NCBI RefSeq assembly: GCF_007570825.1
Contig: NZ_SUNB01000001.1
Coordinates: 1,612,001-1,676,000, forward strand
Origin: Pleionea sediminis
Lineage (GTDB): Bacteria; Pseudomonadota; Gammaproteobacteria; Enterobacterales; Kangiellaceae
Length of the DNA: 64,000 nt
Direction: 5' to 3'
The notes below the pieces were generated by a model that saw only the letters and a program-made list of their open reading frames with translations, was not told the DNA's origin and ran no database searches. This document shows positions 56,188 to 64,000 of the stretch, one piece after another (the stretch's first letter is position 1; each line of letters opens with the position of its first letter). The position numbers were made by a program, and so were the translations under genes.

Positions 56188-57426
56188 ATGAAACTACAAA
56201 AACTCTCATTTAAACAACATATCAACTGGAAGCTATGGTCCACACTGTTAATTTTTATTTGCGGCTATATTGGTTTTTTGATGGGAGTGGAAGTTTCTGA
56301 GCGTGCTAACGTTCCCGAAGAAGGACTTTTAACCAAAGCCTATTACACGCTTGGCTTATTCGTATTAGGGGGAATGGATATTGGCACTCCCACCGATGGA
56401 CCATTAGCGGGTCGCATTTTACTATGGCTCGCGTATTTTAGTGCTCCAATAATTACAGTATCGGCGATTATTGAAGCCGTCGTTAATATCTTAACGCCCG
56501 ATCATTTGGGAATTTTGCGAGCTAAAAACCATATTATTGTTGTTGGCCGTTCCGATTTAGTACCGGTTTATCTTGAAAGGTTACGCCAGCGAAACCCAAA
56601 GTCGATTATTGTGTTGGTGATAAAAAATGCAAAAGCAACAGAAGTTGATGAGTTAAAGTCTTTATATCGAGTTAAAGTGATATACGGTGATACGACGCAT
56701 CCTTTTATATTATTTAAGCTACGAATACCACAAAGTAAGAAAATCTATTTACTCGATGACAGTGATTTTTATAATCTCGAAAGTTTCAGTCAGATTGTTG
56801 AGAAAAACCCTGGTATTGCAAATAAAATTTTCATTCATCTTGCCGACTTAAGATTATTACGTTCATTGGAAAAGTCAGGTAATTTAGATACGGCGGAAAT
56901 ATTTAACAGTTATCAAACAGCGGCGCGTACATTAGTGAATTCAGCGTTATTAAGTCATTTTCAAAATACTAAGCCAAAAGACATCATTGTGTTTGCCGGT
57001 TTTGGTCGGTTCGGACAAAGTATTCTAGAAGAGTTGCAAGAGCAAGCGAGCAATGCTTTTGAAGCCGTTGCAATTATTGATATTGATGCCAAACGACGTG
57101 TCATGGTGGTTGATGAACAAAACCGAGACGCTTTCAATTATCAAAGAGAAGTTATCGAAGGCGATATTAAGCATCCTGAAGTTTGGCACTCGCTTTTTGA
57201 GAAAATGGATTTTTCTTCTGTGGAGCCAGTTTTTATTCTCGGAACTGGGAATGACATGCAAAATATTCGAACCGCTATTTGGCTTAAATCAATTCACCCA
57301 AAGGCGTTGGTTATTAGCCGAACTCAAACACCCTCGTTATTTGCAAAATCGGTATGCGAATCACACGGAATTATGAGTATTAATTTAACGGAACTGGCAA
57401 AAGTGGGTATGCCTTCAAGGACTTAA
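56188..57426 (+). CDS. Two-RCK (TrkA-N) ion-channel-like protein with atypical pore
   Basis: Two membrane helices (about 17-35 and 76-102) flank a pore-like loop YYTLGLFVLGGMDIGTP (52-68), where a K+ channel would have TVGYGD. Two Rossmann RCK domains follow: one from HIIVVG at 115 with a degenerate nucleotide loop, the second at FAGFGRFG near 267 with an intact GxGxxG. Length is 412 residues. It is probably a cation channel or regulated transporter. The absence of GYG leaves selectivity open. Confidence 0.75.
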   Translation: MKLQKLSFKQHINWKLWSTLLIFICGYIGFLMGVEVSERANVPEEGLLTKAYYTLGLFVLGGMDIGTPTDGPLAGRILLWLAYFSAPIITVSAIIEAVVNILTPDHLGILRAKNHIIVVGRSDLVPVYLERLRQRNPKSIIVLVIKNAKATEVDELKSLYRVKVIYGDTTHPFILFKLRIPQSKKIYLLDDSDFYNLESFSQIVEKNPGIANKIFIHLADLRLLRSLEKSGNLDTAEIFNSYQTAARTLVNSALLSHFQNTKPKDIIVFAGFGRFGQSILEELQEQASNAFEAVAIIDIDAKRRVMVVDEQNRDAFNYQREVIEGDIKHPEVWHSLFEKMDFSSVEPVFILGTGNDMQNIRTAIWLKSIHPKALVISRTQTPSLFAKSVCESHGIMSINLTELAKVGMPSRT

Positions 57427-57530
57427 GACAGACTATAATATTACTATATTTCGTATAAACATTAGAATGGACAGAACTCTTTTTAACGGAACTGCAAGAA
57501 TAAGGACTACTTGAAAAATAAGGAGTATCT

Positions 57531-57782
57531 ATGAACATAAAGAAATTATGGAATTCCTACTGGTCTGAGCGCACTCAGGTTTGTATGCGTTGTGGCATGA
57601 GGTATAAAATTCGAATAGGCGAGTGTCGTTTTTGCAAAGGTAAAAGCAACGGTGAGATCATCGAGCAGATTCATATTCCTTATTCCGAAGAATTGGAAGA
57701 CAGCAACAAGCTCGGTAATTATTTCTTTATAATCGGAATCTTATTGTATGCTGGGGCGATATCAACTTTCTTCTGGTATTAA
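57531..57782 (+). CDS. Small zinc-ribbon membrane protein
   Basis: An N-terminal zinc ribbon (CMRCGMRYKIRIGECRFCKG: two CxxC-type pairs) precedes a linker and a C-terminal transmembrane helix (FFIIGILLYAGAISTFFWY). The good AAGGAG site supports the start. The 83-residue protein is of no family I recognise. Confidence 0.65.
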   Translation: MNIKKLWNSYWSERTQVCMRCGMRYKIRIGECRFCKGKSNGEIIEQIHIPYSEELEDSNKLGNYFFIIGILLYAGAISTFFWY

Positions 57783-57860
57783 GATTACCATTGAACAACT
57801 CATCATTCCGTAACTTTATGATGTATACTGATTCAAACTTTTCTCTATAATGATTTCGCT

Positions 57861-58364
57861 ATGACTAATGACGACCAATTCCAAAATAATCCATTACAAG
57901 GTGTTAGTTTACAAACACTGGTGACAGAAATAGTCGATCATTATGGATTTGAAATTTTATATGCCTATTTACGTATTAATTGCTTTAAGACCAATCCGAG
58001 TATTGAGTCCAGTATTAAGTTTTTAAAGAAAACTGAGTGGGCGAGAGAGAAGGTGGAATCGTTTTATTTGTATAAATATAAGAACCTTCCCAGAGCTTCG
58101 GCCAAACAATTTCAATTACCCCCACGCGATCGCGTCATTCCTGACGATCAGAAGCCTGGAGAGCCGGCTGAGTTAACATTAAAGCAAGCAGAAAACATCC
58201 ATAAAGCGCGCACAGAACGAGTGCAGCAACGAGAAGAAAAGCATGGAGAAAGGGTTTACAAGCAAAAGAAATCACATAAAAGAAATGAGAAAGCGAAACC
58301 TCAGGAATCAAAAGAAACTAACACTTCTCAAGGTAAAGACCCTTGGTCTAAATGGAAGAAGTAA
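57861..58364 (+). CDS. VF530 family (DUF2132) DNA-binding-like protein
   Basis: Residues ~10-75 match VF530: [28 protein letters not shown], then [19 protein letters not shown]. The family has a small helical fold and is thought to bind DNA. The C-terminal ~80 residues are strongly basic and polar ([19 protein letters not shown]), longer than in many relatives. A TATAAT at 57846-57851 lies only 10 bases before the ATG, so the message may be nearly leaderless. Confidence 0.85.
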   Translation: MTNDDQFQNNPLQGVSLQTLVTEIVDHYGFEILYAYLRINCFKTNPSIESSIKFLKKTEWAREKVESFYLYKYKNLPRASAKQFQLPPRDRVIPDDQKPGEPAELTLKQAENIHKARTERVQQREEKHGERVYKQKKSHKRNEKAKPQESKETNTSQGKDPWSKWKK

Positions 58365-58582
58365 TAAATAAAAAAGAATGATTAATTACTGTACATGGGT
58401 TTATCATTTCGTTAGAATCCGCTCCGATTATTTATTGCACATTTTTATCAAAAGGAACTGAAAGCTCGCCTTTCATTTAGAACAATGTAATGCCTACACC
58501 TAACTAAGACGAAATTGTTACTTTGCACCTGTTTTTAAGGCGGCTGAGTAATGTCTACAATAAATGTTAAGGAGTAGGGATT

Positions 58583-59227
58583 ATGAATACTCGATTTAAA
58601 TATCCCCGCACACCACATTTACCTTGGTCTCCTGGCGCGACCAGCGATGATATTCGCTGTGTAGATACCGACATCTTTATCGGTAAGCAGGTCGTGGTGA
58701 CTGAGAAAATGGACGGGGAAAACACCACAATTTATAACGATCACTGTCATGCGCGTTCGCTTGATAGTCGTCATCATGTATCCAGAGATTGGGTAAAACG
58801 TTTTCAAGCTACGATAGCTCATGATATTCCTGAGGGCTGGCGCATATGCGGCGAAAATCTTTTTGCTCAGCATTCAATAGTTTATGACAGTTTGAAAAGT
58901 TATTTCTACGGCTTTTCAATTTGGAATGAAAAAAATATCTGTTTGGATTGGCATGAAACGCTGCATTGGTTTGAGCTTCTGAATATTGATACTCCACCGA
59001 TATTGTATAACGGGGAGTGGAATGAAGATCAGGTTAAAAGGCTTACTTTTGATACTGAAAAAGTCGAAGGTTATGTTGTTCGTTTAGTTGATGAATTTTC
59101 TTACGAATCTTTTGGTCGATCGGTGGCTAAATGGGTTCGCAAAAATCATGTACAAACGGATCAACACTGGATGCATGCGGAGATTGTGGCCAATGGATTA
59201 ATGGATGATAACGGAGGTGAATCATGA
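58583..59227 (+). CDS. RNA ligase family protein, first ligase of an RNA-repair cassette
   Basis: Covalent nucleotidyltransferase motifs appear in order: motif I TEKMDGENTTIY with nucleophile Lys42, a GENLFAQHSIVYDSL block and YFYGFSIW near 108-114, motif IV EGYVVRLVD (162-170), and motif V KWVRKN (184-189). The N terminus opens FKYPRTPHL, matching the second ligase's FIKYPRTYHL. At 214 residues it is a bare catalytic domain. A good AAGGAG site precedes the ATG. It shares an ATGA overlap with the HD-kinase gene. Confidence 0.85.
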   Translation: MNTRFKYPRTPHLPWSPGATSDDIRCVDTDIFIGKQVVVTEKMDGENTTIYNDHCHARSLDSRHHVSRDWVKRFQATIAHDIPEGWRICGENLFAQHSIVYDSLKSYFYGFSIWNEKNICLDWHETLHWFELLNIDTPPILYNGEWNEDQVKRLTFDTEKVEGYVVRLVDEFSYESFGRSVAKWVRKNHVQTDQHWMHAEIVANGLMDDNGGES

Positions 59228-60504
59228 AAACTTGGTTAGATTCACTCCAATTTGATGCAACACCGGATATGGACGAATGTGTTTCGGTGTTAGGTCAGCA
59301 CCTCGATTGGTTGAAGGAATTAAAGCAGACAAAGCAAGATCCAGAATGGCATGGTGAGGGCGATGTCCATATTCACACAGCAATGGTGCTGCAAGAGCTT
59401 TATCAATTGCTTGAGTCGGATGCAGCACACATTCAAGGATGGCAGCGACAAGCTTTGATTCTCGGTACCTTGCTGCATGATATTGGCAAACCTCGGCGTA
59501 CTAAAGATGTCGAGATCCGTGGTGTTATGCGGGTTGCTAGCCCGCAGCATGAAGCAATAGGTCGTTCATACTTAACCTTTAAGCTGATGGAGCTTGAACT
59601 CCCTTTCAATGTTATATGGACTGTTTTGGGATTGGTGGGCGAGCATCATATGCCGAAGCGGCTGGTTGTGAAAAATGAGTCGAAAGGTCAGTATCTTGCG
59701 CTTTCTCGAAGAGCAAATTTAGAGCTTTTATATTGGCTTGAAGTTGCCGATATGAGAGGAAGGATTTGTCCTGACTTAGATAAGCAGTTACAGATTCTTG
59801 AAGAATTTCGACTGTTTGCTGATGACTACAATGTTTGGCAAAAATCTTTTTTTCCGACCGCTCTAGATTCGCTAATTGCAGAAGAACCTGAGCAAGCAAA
59901 GCGCTACCTTATTGCGCGTGCTATTTCAGAGCTCGAAAAAGATGCGATTACAATGCAAGAAGAAGCCATTGCAAAAACGTATGAGCATAAAGTTAATCAT
60001 TCACATCTTGTGGTGTTATGTGGTCCAAGCGGTATTGGAAAGTCGTCTTTTGTTAAACGGCATTATTCTGACTACTCGCTAGTATCGTTAGATGATATTC
60101 GTGAGGAGATTAATGGCGATCGAAGTAGTCAAAAGAATCGCGGCCAAGTAGTTCATAGGGCGAAAGATGCTCTAAAAGAGTGCTTACGCAGTAAAAAAAA
60201 TGTTGTGTGGGATGCAACAAACTTGCGCAGTGACTTTCGAAAGATTGTGTGTGATTTGGGTTTTGACTATCACGCATTGGTTTCGTTGGTTGTATTTATT
60301 GCTCCAGAAAAAGAAATTTTCAAAGGTAATAAAAATCGACGTTACGCTGTGCCCGATGATGTCCTCGACAAACAATTGGAAAGTTATCAATTTCCATTGG
60401 TGAATGAAGCGCACGATTACATCATTGCTAATCATCGATCGGATATCTTATGGCGTTCAACGGCTCCGAGTCGGTCTTTATTTAAGGAATTACATTATGA
60501 CTGA
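59224..60504 (+). CDS. HD-Pnk: HD phosphoesterase fused to polynucleotide 5'-kinase
   Basis: The N-terminal half is an HD domain, with VHIHTAMV (His51), LLHDIGKPRR (His85/Asp86), and later metal ligands around SPQHE (His109) and GEHHMP (His141/142). The C-terminal half is a P-loop kinase: GPSGIGKSS (267-275), SLDDIREEI with the Asp and Arg expected to contact the 5'-OH end, and the lid RRYAVPDDVLDKQLESYQFP. HD-Pnk enzymes of this design remove 2',3'-cyclic or 3' phosphates and phosphorylate 5' OH ends. It overlaps both flanking ligase genes, so all three are one coupled unit. Confidence 0.9.
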   Translation: MKTWLDSLQFDATPDMDECVSVLGQHLDWLKELKQTKQDPEWHGEGDVHIHTAMVLQELYQLLESDAAHIQGWQRQALILGTLLHDIGKPRRTKDVEIRGVMRVASPQHEAIGRSYLTFKLMELELPFNVIWTVLGLVGEHHMPKRLVVKNESKGQYLALSRRANLELLYWLEVADMRGRICPDLDKQLQILEEFRLFADDYNVWQKSFFPTALDSLIAEEPEQAKRYLIARAISELEKDAITMQEEAIAKTYEHKVNHSHLVVLCGPSGIGKSSFVKRHYSDYSLVSLDDIREEINGDRSSQKNRGQVVHRAKDALKECLRSKKNVVWDATNLRSDFRKIVCDLGFDYHALVSLVVFIAPEKEIFKGNKNRRYAVPDDVLDKQLESYQFPLVNEAHDYIIANHRSDILWRSTAPSRSLFKELHYD

Positions 60505-61219
60505 CCGGAGTTTTATTAAATATCCACGAACTTATCACCTGGAGGATAAGCTTGATAAAAAAGATGACTCGCTTGCGGGTCTTCTTTCTAAAGGAGAGTA
60601 TTTTGTCATCGAAGAAAAGATGGATGGTACTCAGGTTGGAATCAGTTTCGACTTGAAAGGGCATCTTCAGATTCAATCTCGAGGATCGTTTATTGATAGT
60701 CGACCAGAGTTTGATTTATTAAAGCAATGGGTGTGGCAATTTAGTACAGAGCTAATTCAATTATTGGGTGAAAGGTACATTTTATTTGGTGAATGGCTGT
60801 TTGCCAAACATACGCTTTACTACAATTGTTTGCCTGACTATTTCCTTGAGTTTGATATTTACGACCGAAAAGACAATCAGTTTTTAAGTACAGTTGCTCG
60901 TCAAAATCTACTCGATAATTATTCGTTTATTCATTCTGTTCGTGTTATTGAAACAACAAGTTCGATAACCTTAAGTGAGCTGACGTCGTTAATTGGAAAG
61001 TCTTCCTTTATAACGGAAGATGCTCATCAAAGCTTGGCCGAATCTGAAAGAAAACATACCGACCACAATGGAAGTATGGAGGGACTTTATATAAAAGTAG
61101 AAAATGCCTCTTCGGTTATTGCACGATATAAGTATATAAGACCTGACTTTATAAATTTTATTACATCTCAAGAAGTGCATTGGCGTGACAGGAATTTATT
61201 CCACAATAAACTTAAATAA
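60497..61219 (+). CDS. RNA ligase family protein, second ligase of the cassette
   Basis: I start at an ATG at 60497, which has AAGGA eight bases upstream; a start at 60404 would lie deep inside the upstream gene. The ligase motifs are IEEKMDGTQVGISF (Lys41), GERYILFGEWLFAKHTLYYN, EFDIYDRKDNQ, EGLYIKVE (195-202) and RYKYIRPD (210-217). The N terminus (FIKYPRTYHL) matches the first ligase, but the remaining text diverges strongly, so the two are paralogues rather than a recent copy. Overlap with the HD-Pnk gene is eight bases. About 240 residues. Confidence 0.85.
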   Translation: MTDRSFIKYPRTYHLEDKLDKKDDSLAGLLSKGEYFVIEEKMDGTQVGISFDLKGHLQIQSRGSFIDSRPEFDLLKQWVWQFSTELIQLLGERYILFGEWLFAKHTLYYNCLPDYFLEFDIYDRKDNQFLSTVARQNLLDNYSFIHSVRVIETTSSITLSELTSLIGKSSFITEDAHQSLAESERKHTDHNGSMEGLYIKVENASSVIARYKYIRPDFINFITSQEVHWRDRNLFHNKLK

Positions 61220-61509
61220 AAACTTAAGGATTGAAAGTTATCATTTGAATTAACAATAGAATGGAAATATTACCAAAACATATTGCTAAATGCTTTTAAA
61301 CCCGAAAATTGTATATGTCGCGCGCAATTTTAATGATGTTTTGTTTAGATAAACAACAAAAGTGATGTTCGAATCGCTAGACGGTATTTCTTGTTCTATT
61401 TAGTCGGTTCCAGTTTTTAGCAAAATCTATATAACCTGGCTCGTTTGAAGCAAGGAGTTTCAAACAAAGTATACAAAATACTTTTATCTTTTTTAAAGCG
61501 AGGAATTTT

Positions 61510-61887
61510 ATGAACCTTAAATCATTATTAGCGAGCCTAGTTATCGCTTCTACCAGTGTCGTTGCCAGTGCCGAAAACGATGTCTACGGAACGGTCAGTG
61601 AGTTAATTACACGTACTGGACCCAATGGTGACCACCAAATTTATTTTAGAATGGATGTTAATAAATCATTCTCTAATTTTGAAGATTGTGCTGCCGACCG
61701 TGAGAACCTAATTTGGACACTCGATGTGACTTCACCGGTGTTATCGGCTCAATATGACTTAATTAGAAAGTCATATATCAAGAAACGCCCTTTAAGAGTT
61801 ATTGGTTATCCAGACTTCTGCGAAAGCGGCGACTTTTATGCGGATAAGGTATTTGAGTTAAGCCCCTGGAATTGGCAAAGAAAATAG
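61510..61887 (+). CDS. Small secreted hypothetical protein
   Basis: A signal peptide ends near VVASA (residue 21). The mature ~104 residues contain two cysteines (FEDCAAD and DFCESGD), suggesting a disulfide, and beta-strand patterns such as DHQIYFRMDVN. A GAGGA ribosome site precedes the ATG. No family is recognised. Confidence 0.6.
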   Translation: MNLKSLLASLVIASTSVVASAENDVYGTVSELITRTGPNGDHQIYFRMDVNKSFSNFEDCAADRENLIWTLDVTSPVLSAQYDLIRKSYIKKRPLRVIGYPDFCESGDFYADKVFELSPWNWQRK

Positions 61888-62217
61888 AAATAATTAATCA
61901 GTCGATTGTTTAATGGATGAATTGCTCAGGGAAGAGTGAAAGACTTTGAATATTCACACTGGTTTGAGTTTTTAATATCTACCGACCAGCGACACTTGGT
62001 TCTGAATTGGTAAGATTTGGAAAATCGAAGTGATAGCGTTCTCACATCCGTGAATAGATATAAGCATGTATTTTCAATAGGATGGAAGTGCTCCAGCTTA
62101 CTATAAATATCAAGGGCTTAACGTATTGATTAAATATTAATCATTTTTCTGTTATTAAAATGGAAATTGTGATACCTTTTCGCATCATTGTATCGCTTAT
62201 AGAGATTTTTGAAAGCC
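61888..62217. other. Intergenic region, nothing recognised
   Basis: This 330-base AT-rich gap separates the secreted protein and the M48 peptidase. It holds no convincing gene or hairpin terminator that I can support. Confidence 0.4.
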
Positions 62218-64000
62218 ATGAGTTTTACTTATCCCGAGGGGCCTCAATCTGTCCCGTCTGACCTGACTAAACCTACCTCAAGTTATCGCAAGCACGCTTG
62301 GCTCGCAGTTATGGGGCTACTGGTGTTTGTTGCTGTTTACTTTGCTTTAGCAGGGTGGTTTTCTTGGAGTGCTTATCAGATTATTTACGAAACAGTTCAG
62401 GGACTTAGAGAGCCTTTATTGGGTTATCTAGTTGGTGGATGCTCGGCATTTCTCGGCTTGTTCATGATTAAGGCGTTGTTTTTTATCAAGCACAGCGGCG
62501 AAATTAACCATCTAGAAGTTACTCAGGAGTCGGAACCTCAGTTATTTGACTTTTTGCATAAACTTGCGGACGAAGCGGGTGCGCCTCGTCCGCATCGAGT
62601 ATATTTATCCAACACGGTTAATGCCTGTGTTTTTTATGATTTATCGATTCTGAATTTTTTCTTTTCCTCGAAAAAGAATCTGGAAATTGGTTTGCCATTA
62701 ATTAATTCCTTATCACTTGGTGAGTTGAAAGCTGTGCTAGCTCATGAGTTCGGTCACTTTGCGCAAAAATCGATGTCGGTAGGTCGTTGGGTTTATATTG
62801 CACAGCAAATTGCGGGACACATTATTGCGAAAAGAGACTTTCTGGATTCTATTTTAAAAGGTATTTCTAATATCGATCTTCGCGTTGCCTGGATAGGTTG
62901 GATCATGCGTTTGATTGTGTGGTCGATTCGCTCATTGATGGATTCACTGTTTTCAGTCGTAGTTATCGCCCAAAGAGCGTTAACGCGAGAAATGGAGTTT
63001 CAGGCAGATCTGGTGGCTGTTTCGATTACTGGGAGTGATGCGTTAGTTCATGCGCTCCATAAGTTGCAGGCTGCTGACGACGCATGGCATCGAACGTTAG
63101 ATTTTGCAAATTCAGAAATAGCCGCTGGACGCTCGATTAAAAACTTATTTAAAGTTCAATCTAAAGTGGCTCAGAAAATGCGAGTGATTCTTGACGATCC
63201 TACCTATGGTTCGGTGGAAGATATTCCGTGTGACTCGCCAGAAAATCATCGTGTCTTTAAAGATCAATTGGGTCAACCACCAAAGATGTGGGCAACTCAT
63301 CCCGAAAATAAAGAGCGAGAAGAAAATGCAAAGCGTATTTATATTGCTGCACCAATCAATAATGATGCTTCTTGGGTTGTATTTAAAGATGCTGAAAAAT
63401 TGCAATGTGATGCGACAGAGCACATGTTAGCGAATCTCGAAGTTAAGCAACATGATTTAGAAGAAACTTTGAAGAACCTTGATAGTTATTATGGCGCGAG
63501 ATTTTTAAATCCGAATTACAAAGGCGCTTATCTAGGTCGACAGTTAACTCGGCATGTAAATGATGTTAATGAGTTATTCGATCTATCGAAAATTAAGGAT
63601 CTGGATAAAACGATCAAGTCTATTTATACATCGCAACTCCGTAACGATTTAAAGCGATTAAGAAATGCCCATGAGGAGCTTAGTTGCTTGATTGGATTGA
63701 AAGAGGGCTTTTTAAAAGCAGAAGGTGGTGTTATTCGTCACAATGGCAAAGAGTATAAGCGCAAAGAACTTTCCGATGTAATTGATAATCAACGGAAGAT
63801 TGTTAATGAATTAGAAAATAATGTGCATATGAATGATAAAAAATGTCGTTCAGCACATATTAAGGCCGCTGAATCTATGGGTGGTGATTGGTCAGCTTAT
63901 TTAAAGGGATTACTGCATGTATTGCATTATGCTGAGCATAGTGTTGCTGAAGTTAATGATGTTCGAGGGTTATTGAATAATGTTGTTGCTGTGGCATTAG
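62218..64000 (+). CDS. M48 family membrane metallopeptidase (C terminus beyond window)
   Basis: An ATG at 62218 opens a frame that stays open to the window edge (about 594 residues). Two transmembrane helices are near residues 28-50 and 68-90. The zinc motif HEFGH is at 176-180 (VLAHEFGHFA), and the third ligand glutamate is expected in REMEFQADLVAV. Membrane M48 proteins (HtpX/Ste24-like) cut misfolded membrane proteins. The long C-terminal coiled region (QLRNDLKRLRNAHEEL) is not part of HtpX, so this is a larger, less well-known subgroup. Confidence 0.85.
   Translation, partial: MSFTYPEGPQSVPSDLTKPTSSYRKHAWLAVMGLLVFVAVYFALAGWFSWSAYQIIYETVQGLREPLLGYLVGGCSAFLGLFMIKALFFIKHSGEINHLEVTQESEPQLFDFLHKLADEAGAPRPHRVYLSNTVNACVFYDLSILNFFFSSKKNLEIGLPLINSLSLGELKAVLAHEFGHFAQKSMSVGRWVYIAQQIAGHIIAKRDFLDSILKGISNIDLRVAWIGWIMRLIVWSIRSLMDSLFSVVVIAQRALTREMEFQADLVAVSITGSDALVHALHKLQAADDAWHRTLDFANSEIAAGRSIKNLFKVQSKVAQKMRVILDDPTYGSVEDIPCDSPENHRVFKDQLGQPPKMWATHPENKEREENAKRIYIAAPINNDASWVVFKDAEKLQCDATEHMLANLEVKQHDLEETLKNLDSYYGARFLNPNYKGAYLGRQLTRHVNDVNELFDLSKIKDLDKTIKSIYTSQLRNDLKRLRNAHEELSCLIGLKEGFLKAEGGVIRHNGKEYKRKELSDVIDNQRKIVNELENNVHMNDKKCRSAHIKAAESMGGDWSAYLKGLLHVLHYAEHSVAEVNDVRGLLNNVVAVAL

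Overview
The window is a gene-dense, fairly AT-rich stretch of chromosome from a gammaproteobacterium. The fadB-fadA block divergent from pepQ-yigZ, a FadR-like operator between them, BtuB-type outer-membrane transport, YfaZ-like and Spy/CpxP-like envelope proteins, and pirin/AzoR genes all fit that class. The general look suggests a marine, Kangiella/Aliikangiella-like lineage, but that is only a guess. I see no rRNA, tRNA, CRISPR array or insertion sequence.

Layout. 1-8.6 kb is a vitamin B12 module on the minus strand: btuD-btuC-cobT-cobS-cobU-cobC-cobQ-cobO-btuF behind one cobalamin riboswitch, and btuB (cut by the window edge) behind a second. 8.6-11.7 kb holds small envelope and housekeeping genes (thioredoxin-like lipoprotein, M23 peptidase, VOC protein, DUF1285, TusA, Spy-like). 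11.9-14.6 kb is a catalytic/non-catalytic M16 peptidase pair. 14.7-20.8 kb is fadBA / pepQ-yigZ-sirB2. 20.8-22.7 kb is alkylation repair (Ogt plus an Ada-AraC-AlkA fusion). 22.8-28 kb has a DUF3482 GTPase/DUF2868 pair divergent from a non-RD Ser/Thr kinase with periplasmic cysteine repeats and its lipoprotein neighbour. 28-33 kb has a barrel protein, pirin, AzoR with a divergent LysR regulator, MurI and a lipoprotein.

33.6-45.8 kb looks like an envelope-signalling region. It contains a CadC-like membrane regulator, two secreted proteins that end in the same GDWGGDW tail, a VWA lipoprotein, a histidine kinase/response regulator pair, an exported pseudo-Nudix protein and a large lipoprotein. 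46.4-62 kb is more accessory: an MBL-like protein, a Sll1717-like P-loop ATPase beside a decayed ORF, an EF-G paralogue behind an elaborate attenuator-like leader, a hipBA toxin-antitoxin pair with three evenly spaced operators, small secreted proteins, an RCK channel without the usual selectivity filter, and a three-gene RNA-repair cassette (RNA ligase, HD-polynucleotide kinase, second RNA ligase). An M48 peptidase runs off the right edge.

The best candidates for under-described biology are the two-ligase RNA-repair cassette (58.6-61.2 kb), the shared WGGDW C-terminal tag (35.8-38.4 kb) and the structured leader of the EF-G paralogue (49.5-49.9 kb).
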